Origin: Argentina anserina
Taxonomy: Eukaryota; Streptophyta; Magnoliopsida; Rosales; Rosaceae
Length of the DNA: 64,000 nt
Reading direction: 5' to 3'
Assembly: GCF_933775445.1 (NCBI RefSeq)
Contig: NC_065872.1
Span: forward strand, 20,708,001-20,772,000
Position numbers and translations under genes: made by a program
The notes under the pieces: model-generated
Database searches by the model: none
Seen by the model: only the letters and a program-made list of their open reading frames with translations
What the model was told of the DNA's origin: nothing
Shown: positions 59,837 through 64,000 of the stretch, piece after piece
How positions within the stretch are numbered: position 1 is the stretch's first letter
Layout: each line of letters begins with the position of its first letter

Positions 59837-62356
59837 CTGTGAGAAAATTAGCAACAATCAATAAGAGTATGCCTTGAATGGAATCTAGATATGTACTTGC
59901 ACATGTTTCCTCTATTTTCGATTCAGAAACAGCAGATTGTTGATACGTAATACATAGATGTAGTTAAATGGTTCCATAACTGATAACAAACATGATATAA
60001 CATACTAGCCAATGGATATAACATACATGCAATAACAATAGTATTTAACACCTACAGATAGCTGTACGAGTGCATAGTTGTAAATGAGTAATTTGTAATA
60101 TGCATAATTGCAAACAAAAAGAAATATATCAAAAAAAAAAAAAACATTGGCGCAGAGATAAAAGAATGAAAAGATCTGCACTATTGTCATTGAAAAATAA
60201 CGTACTGCAAGTTCTCTAACTGAGATCTCTCAAATTGTGAAGACCTTGTTCTAGATAAATGCATGTCTCCAACATCCCATCAAGAAACTCCTATAGATAG
60301 CAATAATAGAACATCGTTCTTATTTTATTCCTTCATCATTGTATACAAGATATTCTACAGGTACGACAGGAAATCCAGCCAAGAACTATGTATCCATACC
60401 TAAACAGTAAGCACTCAGCAACATGCAAGCCTTCAACTAGATAGTTGACAGGATGACGAGGAAATGGTGAAGAAAACTATCATATTACAAAGTTACATCT
60501 CCTAGTACAACTACCATGCCCAACTGTCTTAGAGGAGTTATAGCAGAAGAAAACTCGTAAAGATTAATTTCCAGACCTCTATGGCTAAAGTACAAATTCC
60601 CAGACCTGAACACAAATACAGTCTACGGTGAACAGTTATGCTTACAATTGTTTCGTAGACCCAGCAATTAGACAGGTAAATGAAACTAAAAGTACATCTG
60701 AGCAAAGGAAAAAAAAAACAGAGAATTGAATACAGATGATACTAAACCTTACATAAATACTCTATCTTATAGGCCTAAAGTGTCGCAATGTCTCTTAGAA
60801 AAGAAATATTTTTTTGAGAACCTAAACTTTTCCCTAATGGCTGATGCTAACATCAGGAAGCAAAATGGAGGGGAATACTTCATTTTTCTTTGAAAAGAAG
60901 CAACTTTTGTTGGCAAAAAAATGCCAGAACAAAAGTGGACAGAGTGGACAATAGAGAAAAGCAGCAGAAGTTTGAATAATTTCAACAGAAGCAGCTAGGA
61001 TAAATAGAAACCAGCCTACCCGAAACATAAACCCTATCATAGTGTTACCTGGCAATCTTGCAACATATAAGAGTAGGTGTGGTTTTTTAAAAGCCACAGA
61101 AACCAGAAGGCTACTGAAACAAAGGTCAATCACTGGACCCGAATCTTACTCTATACTAAGGTTCATCTACCATTGCGCCTGTGTGTAATCTTCTATCTCT
61201 TTCCACTGGAGCATACAGATTAGAACCAACACACTACAACCGCCTAATAACCTTGGCATTCCTTCCCTATTATCAAGTGCAATAAGGTTTGACCGATTGA
61301 GCATGGGAGCCACTCCAATCCAGCCTGGCTATCCTTAATCTTTTCTGCTTAAAAATGGAAGCAACTATACAATGCACAGAAACATGATTCATTTCACTCC
61401 CCTTAATTTCCCACCTGACACACCTTGAAAATAAAAGCAACAGCCCTCTGAACATATTTATGTGTATTCATCCCCTCATGAGAGACCCCTTTTGGAAAGA
61501 GCTGCTAATATGATTTCCTTTTGGAGAAAGAAGTATGACCCCTTAGCTGGAACTTCATTTTTCCAAGTACGAATTGCTGGGGATAAACTTAGCTCTAGTT
61601 TATCATAAAAAATATGGGAAGAACTTGTAATCTGAAAGACGAGCACCACAAGCTAACGGATTACATTTCTCATCCACTCTCAAAGCTATCAAAATGACTC
61701 TCTCCAAGAACCCTTTAAATCAACTTGCTCGAAAGACAAAATAACGATAAAAGAGTGCTTTGTGCATCTTCATCGTTTAAAAATTCTGTTAAACAAGAAT
61801 TTCAACTCAGTGGAACCTTTCATAATATGAGAAAGCTCAACTCGAATGTATATCGTGAACTCAAACTTTAGGTAAAATCTCAATGTTCCCCAACATATAA
61901 AGGTCTACAATTTTTTTTTCGTTTGATACAACTCAGAGCATAATAAATGCACAAGATATCTAACAGTAAGAATTCCAAGACAGAAGAGTAAGACAAAGAA
62001 GAAACCCAAAAGCATAGCAATATCAACTAAGAGCTGCAGTCAATCCAGTCATATAACTAGAAATCTGAACAAAATGAACCCTAGAACCCAAATGAATCCT
62101 ATCAATTCTGATTATTTAACCTAATTTCCCAGATGAGAGTCGGAATTTTACATAGCAAACAAATTGGGAGACACCTCCTTCCTCTTCTACTCCAGTAAAC
62201 GTTCCTGTTCTCTTTGTTTTAAAGAAGAAGATTATGCACAAATTACTATCCTATCCCTAATCTCCGACTTGGAAGACAAAAGAGTCAAAGGACTTTCTCG
62301 GGAAATGACTTCCCAGTCAGAGATAAAGTTCTCTCTCTGTCTCTCTCAGTGTGATA
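59837..62356. other. Long spacer between the GFA-domain and J-like genes
   Basis: No coding region I can support on either strand. The left part probably holds a 5' untranslated exon and leader intron of the reverse-strand gene. The right end (62160-62356) is the promoter and leader of the J-like gene, with CT-rich runs (62331-62348). No RNA gene recognised. Confidence 0.4.
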
Positions 62357-62398
62357 ATGGAAGATGGAGTTCCAGAGAGAGCAGAGAGCGAGAGCTGA
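62357..62398 (+). promoter_or_regulatory. Overlapping upstream ORF of the J-like gene
   Basis: An ATG at 62357, 7 nt before the main ATG and out of frame with it, opens a 13-codon ORF that ends at TGA 62396-62398, inside the main coding region. If the transcript starts upstream, scanning ribosomes meet this ATG first. Both ATGs have purines at -3. Confidence 0.6.
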
Positions 62399-63608
62399 AG
62401 CCGAGCGGTGGCTGAGCACGGCGGTGAAGCTACTGACGACACGTGACCTGCACGGGACTAAGAGCTTCGCGATCCGCGCCCGAGAGTCGGACCCGAGGCT
62501 GGGCGCGGCGGACCAACTGATCGCCGTGGCCGACACGCTCCTGACCGGAGAGTCACGGATCCACAACAACCAGCCGGACTGGTACGCAATTCTTCAGCTG
62601 TCCCGCCGCCGCACCCACAGCCCTGAGCTCGTCGCGACTCAGTACCGCCGGCTCGCCCTCCTCCTCAGCCCTCAGGCCAATCGCTTCCCTTTCGCCGATC
62701 AGGCCTTCCGCCTCGTCTGCGACGCCTGGGCCGTGCTCTCCAACCCCTCCAACAAGGCCTTCTACGACCACCACCTCAACTCTCCGCAAATGCATGCACA
62801 ACAACCGCCGGTTCCGGAGAAGAATGGGGTGAGTTGTGAGGCTGGGTCGGCTTTCTGGACGGCGTGCCCTTACTGTTATCACCTCTTCGAGTACTCGAGA
62901 GCTTACGAGGAGTGTATGCTGCGATGTCAGAACTGCAAGAGGGCCTTCCACGCGGTGGTGATATCATCACCGCCTGTGATGGACAATGGGGATACCGGTT
63001 TCTGCTGCTGGGCGTATTTCCCGATGGGATTATCACCCACTGGTTTGAAAGATACATCAAATTGGTCCCCATTTTCAGCTATCTTTGCTTGCCCGTTGCC
63101 CCCTGCCAAGAACAGAGCCGGGAGACCTAAGAAGGCTGCTCCGGGGCCAAGGGTCTACATAGAAGACGACGAGGATGACGCCTTTCTCAATGACATTTCC
63201 GACCCCAGCGAGGAATCCGATGATGAGTGGCACACTGATAAGAGGAGGAGGACGAGGACGAGGAGGAGCAAGAGAAAAGCTTCCACTTGCGCAACCCCGG
63301 CAAGAGCTTCCGAAAGAATAAGGAAGGTGGCTCAAAATGTCGCAGTCGCTAATGGCGCTGCTGATGCGTCTCCGTGCAATGGGGAGTCCAGTAAGAGGGT
63401 GACTGCAAGAACGCCAGGTGCGTCCGCATTGGGGAAATTGGATTTGAATGTGGAGTTTAGTAATAATGAGGTAGAGGAGCCTGCTGCTCAGACTGCGAAT
63501 GGGGAGGAGGATAATATCGAAGGGATTGGGTTCTTTGAAGGTCTTGATGAGTTCCTGAGCAGTCTGCCCTTACTCAATGTTGTTGGCGATAACAAAGGTA
63601 AAAGCTAG
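62364..63608 (+). CDS. J-domain-like nuclear protein with zinc ribbon and AT-hook; HPD motif lost
   Basis: A 414-aa single-exon protein of a plant DnaJ-like family. Residues 1-65 form a helical N-terminal region typical of this family. A J-like domain spans about 71-138 (DWYAILQL … AWAVLSNPSNKAFYD), but the catalytic HPD is replaced by SPQ at 102-104, so it probably cannot stimulate Hsp70 in the normal way. A CPYC…CQNC zinc ribbon (168-191) follows. Then come an AT-hook-like AGRPKK (252-257), an acidic patch (268-287) and a basic run (292-305, nuclear-localisation-like). The C-terminus has an LDLNV segment (359-363) close to the EAR repression motif. The GC-rich start contrasts with the flanks. 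The role may be chromatin- or transcription-related; this is inference. Confidence 0.9.
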   Translation: MEFQREQRARAEAERWLSTAVKLLTTRDLHGTKSFAIRARESDPRLGAADQLIAVADTLLTGESRIHNNQPDWYAILQLSRRRTHSPELVATQYRRLALLLSPQANRFPFADQAFRLVCDAWAVLSNPSNKAFYDHHLNSPQMHAQQPPVPEKNGVSCEAGSAFWTACPYCYHLFEYSRAYEECMLRCQNCKRAFHAVVISSPPVMDNGDTGFCCWAYFPMGLSPTGLKDTSNWSPFSAIFACPLPPAKNRAGRPKKAAPGPRVYIEDDEDDAFLNDISDPSEESDDEWHTDKRRRTRTRRSKRKASTCATPARASERIRKVAQNVAVANGAADASPCNGESSKRVTARTPGASALGKLDLNVEFSNNEVEEPAAQTANGEEDNIEGIGFFEGLDEFLSSLPLLNVVGDNKGKS

Positions 63609-64000
63609 TTAGTCTAGATTAAGAGCTTTTACTTTTTCTCATTGCTCCTTTAGCTGTTGTAGTTGCGCTTCGGAAGCATGTTGTATTGAATGGTGAAGAG
63701 CTTTCAAGTATTTCGTTTAATGCATCTCTTATCTGTAATCTATCTTTAGCAATGAAAACTTAATCTAACTTCGGCTCTTGAAATGGTAGTTTGGTTCTGT
63801 ACATAGATATCTTGTGATGCGAGGTTGGATGTAACATATTGAGTAAAGCACCATATTAGACAAACATGTAGAATCAGTTGTGGTGATAAAATATGCAGAA
63901 TCTTTTGTCAAACACATTTCTGTTTCAGATGTCTGCAAGGCCATCATTTCTCTTTATCATTTTTATGATCTACATTAAGGATTTGTTTGTGAGCTTTGGA
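63609..64000 (+). other. 3' flank of the J-like gene
   Basis: Presumed 3' untranslated region and flank, AT-rich, with no further gene before the window ends. Confidence 0.4.

Noticed and set aside
62553..62951. Reverse ORF (132 codons) over the J-like gene
   Set aside because: It is a shadow of the GC-rich coding region on the opposite strand.
1..64000. CRISPR arrays, bacterial operons or organellar insertions
   Set aside because: None seen: the spliced genes, TATA-type promoters and LTR elements are those of a plant nuclear genome, and no regular spacer array or long organellar match was noticed.

Overview
The window is nuclear DNA from a flowering plant, most likely a eudicot. It holds spliced plant genes with GT-AG introns, plant-type LTR retrotransposons (Athila-, Tekay- and SIRE-like), hAT and PIF/Harbinger remnants, and an old integrated caulimovirid-like copy. 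I suspect Rosaceae but cannot prove it from the sequence. All calls come from reading the sequence and its translations; no alignment or database search was run, and boundaries marked 'about' are uncertain.

Layout. 1-1.95 kb: end of a Tekay-like LTR next to fragments of a PIF/NAM-like gene. 2.6-13.1 kb (+): an apparently intact 16-exon nicastrin gene (668 aa), with one GC-AG intron and a Copia-type LTR inside intron 10. 13.6-48.0 kb: one large nested transposon block. It contains a reverse-strand caulimovirid relic (about 16.97-23.3 kb) cut in two by a 2.2-kb Athila-like solo LTR with a perfect 5-bp target duplication. It also contains several more copies of that LTR family, including a second solo LTR with perfect duplications at 36.1 kb. 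Other parts are Athila gag and integrase pieces joined head to head at 27.4 kb, a SIRE-like gag with its primer-binding site, hAT pieces, a forward Athila RT-integrase stretch, a PIF/Harbinger transposase end and an RNase H scrap.

48.1-53.7 kb (+): an intact 5-exon gene for the 75-kDa subunit of mitochondrial complex I (NDUFS1, 740 aa). Its start codon lies about 260 bp downstream of a TATA box that sits in an LTR-like sequence. 54.35-54.90 kb: a complete hAT-type MITE. 56.2-57.0 kb (-): a two-exon microsomal glutathione S-transferase 3-like (MAPEG) gene, with a possible decayed copy of its last exon 0.9 kb downstream. 59.4-59.8 kb (-): a small CENP-V/GFA zinc-fold protein. 62.4-63.6 kb (+): a single-exon J-domain-like protein whose HPD motif reads SPQ, with an overlapping upstream ORF.

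The five host genes are unrelated housekeeping-type genes, not a cluster or operon. The window's main interest is the nested element block, its sequence-readable insertion order, and how close the elements lie to the NDUFS1 promoter.
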